Positions 5,132 through 5,768 of a stretch of 5,768 bases of DNA are shown one piece after another. A program made the translations under genes and the position numbers. How positions within the stretch are numbered: position 1 is the first letter of the stretch; every line of letters begins with the position of its first letter. Source of the stretch: an uncultured Erysipelotrichaceae bacterium (GTDB lineage Bacteria > Bacillota_I > Bacilli_A > Erysipelotrichales > Erysipelotrichaceae); assembly GCA_946621045.1 (NCBI GenBank), contig CAMOOA010000084.1, positions 1 to 5,768 of the forward strand. Direction: 5' to 3'. The notes beneath the pieces are model-generated. The model ran no database searches. It was not told the DNA's origin and worked only from the letters and a program-made list of their open reading frames with translations.

Positions 5132-5154
5132 TATCTGGAACAGGAGATGGCATT

Positions 5155-5768
5155 ATGGCATACAACCACAAGAAAACTGAAGAAAAGTGGCGTAAGTACT
5201 GGGAGGAAAACAAGACGTTCAAAACGGATGTTTGGGATTTTTCCAAGCCCAAATTCTATGCGCTGGACATGTTTCCGTATCCGAGCGGTGCGGGTCTGCA
5301 TGTAGGACATCCGGAAGGTTATACCGCTACGGATATCGTTTCCCGTAAGAAACGGATGGAAGGATACAACGTCCTGCATCCCATGGGATTTGATTCCTTC
5401 GGTCTCCCTGCAGAGCAGTATGCGATCAATACGGGAAACCATCCCGATGAATTCACAAAGAACAATATCCGTGTTTTTACGCATCAGCTGAAGAATATCG
5501 GTTTTTCCTACGACTGGGACCGGCAGGTTTCCACCTGCGATCCGTCGTTCTATAAGTGGACGCAGTTCATTTTCAAGCTGCTCTTTGAAGATGGTCTTGC
5601 AAAATGTGTCGACATGCCGGTGAACTGGTGCGAGGAACTCGGAACCGTACTGGCCAACGACGAAGTGATCGACGGTAAGAGTGAGCGCGGCGGCTATCCG
5701 GTTGTCCGCAAAAACATGAAGCAGTGGGTCATCGACATCGTCAAGTATGCCGAGCGTCTGCTGGAAGG
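5155..5768 (+). CDS. leuS: Leucyl-tRNA synthetase, N-terminal part (cut by window edge)
   Basis: The first 204 codons of a class I synthetase that attaches leucine to tRNA-Leu in the cytosol. It opens [20 protein letters not shown] and then carries the LeuRS hallmark [21 protein letters not shown] with the HIGH-type ATP motif HVGH at 49-52. [17 protein letters not shown] and [19 protein letters not shown] follow, then [19 protein letters not shown] and SERGGYPV, which lead towards the editing domain. Bacterial LeuRS is normally about 800-880 residues, so roughly three quarters lies beyond the window. The start is set by AGGAG (5142-5146) eight bases upstream and by the family N-terminus; the ATG at 5147 is out of frame. 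It is the direct target of the T-box leader, whose Leu specifier independently confirms the identity. Nothing abnormal is seen in the part present. Confidence 0.99.
   Translation, partial: MAYNHKKTEEKWRKYWEENKTFKTDVWDFSKPKFYALDMFPYPSGAGLHVGHPEGYTATDIVSRKKRMEGYNVLHPMGFDSFGLPAEQYAINTGNHPDEFTKNNIRVFTHQLKNIGFSYDWDRQVSTCDPSFYKWTQFIFKLLFEDGLAKCVDMPVNWCEELGTVLANDEVIDGKSERGGYPVVRKNMKQWVIDIVKYAERLLE

Overview
The window looks like chromosomal DNA of a low-to-mid GC Firmicute. The evidence is AGGAG-type ribosome binding sites, TATAAT-like -10 boxes, Rho-independent terminators and a canonical tRNA-Leu T-box leader in front of leuS. Protein style and roughly balanced base composition would fit an Erysipelotrichia-like gut bacterium, but that placement is an inference and was not tested by any search. 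No tRNA, rRNA, insertion sequence, phage gene or CRISPR array is visible.

Layout, left to right. (1) The 5' part of a UPF0371/DUF1846 gene on the minus strand, cut by the window edge. (2) Divergent from it, a seven-helix membrane protein with a LytS-type (PF06580) histidine-kinase module. It keeps the phosphoacceptor-type NPHF motif, but its ATP-binding boxes are badly eroded and no response regulator is next to it. (3) Convergent with this gene, and overlapping it by 39 bp, a MocR/PdxR-type GntR regulator on the minus strand. Its aminotransferase-like domain has Arg in place of the PLP-binding Lys and lacks its last part. (4) Divergent from the regulator, a PfkB-family sugar/nucleoside kinase whose -10 box lies only 6 nt before the ATG, which suggests a leaderless mRNA. 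(5) A small secreted protein with two WxxGxW repeats and a C39-like cysteine peptidase domain, ended by a strong terminator. (6) A promoter and a complete T-box riboswitch with a CUC (Leu) specifier, followed by the first 204 codons of leuS.

How the parts work together. leuS is most likely switched on by uncharged tRNA-Leu through the T-box. The MocR-like gene and the pfkB gene share a 140-bp divergent control region holding three copies of ACGGAT, so the regulator probably controls itself and the kinase. The most unusual part is the sensor/regulator pair: two convergent genes, each with key catalytic residues lost, joined tail to tail at a hexamer repeat, with the sensor gene's terminator embedded in the regulator's coding sequence. 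This suggests an old deletion that fused the 3' ends and left proteins that may bind or sense without catalysing. No gene-free stretch exceeds about 320 bp; the longest (4840-5154) is filled by the terminator, promoter and T-box.
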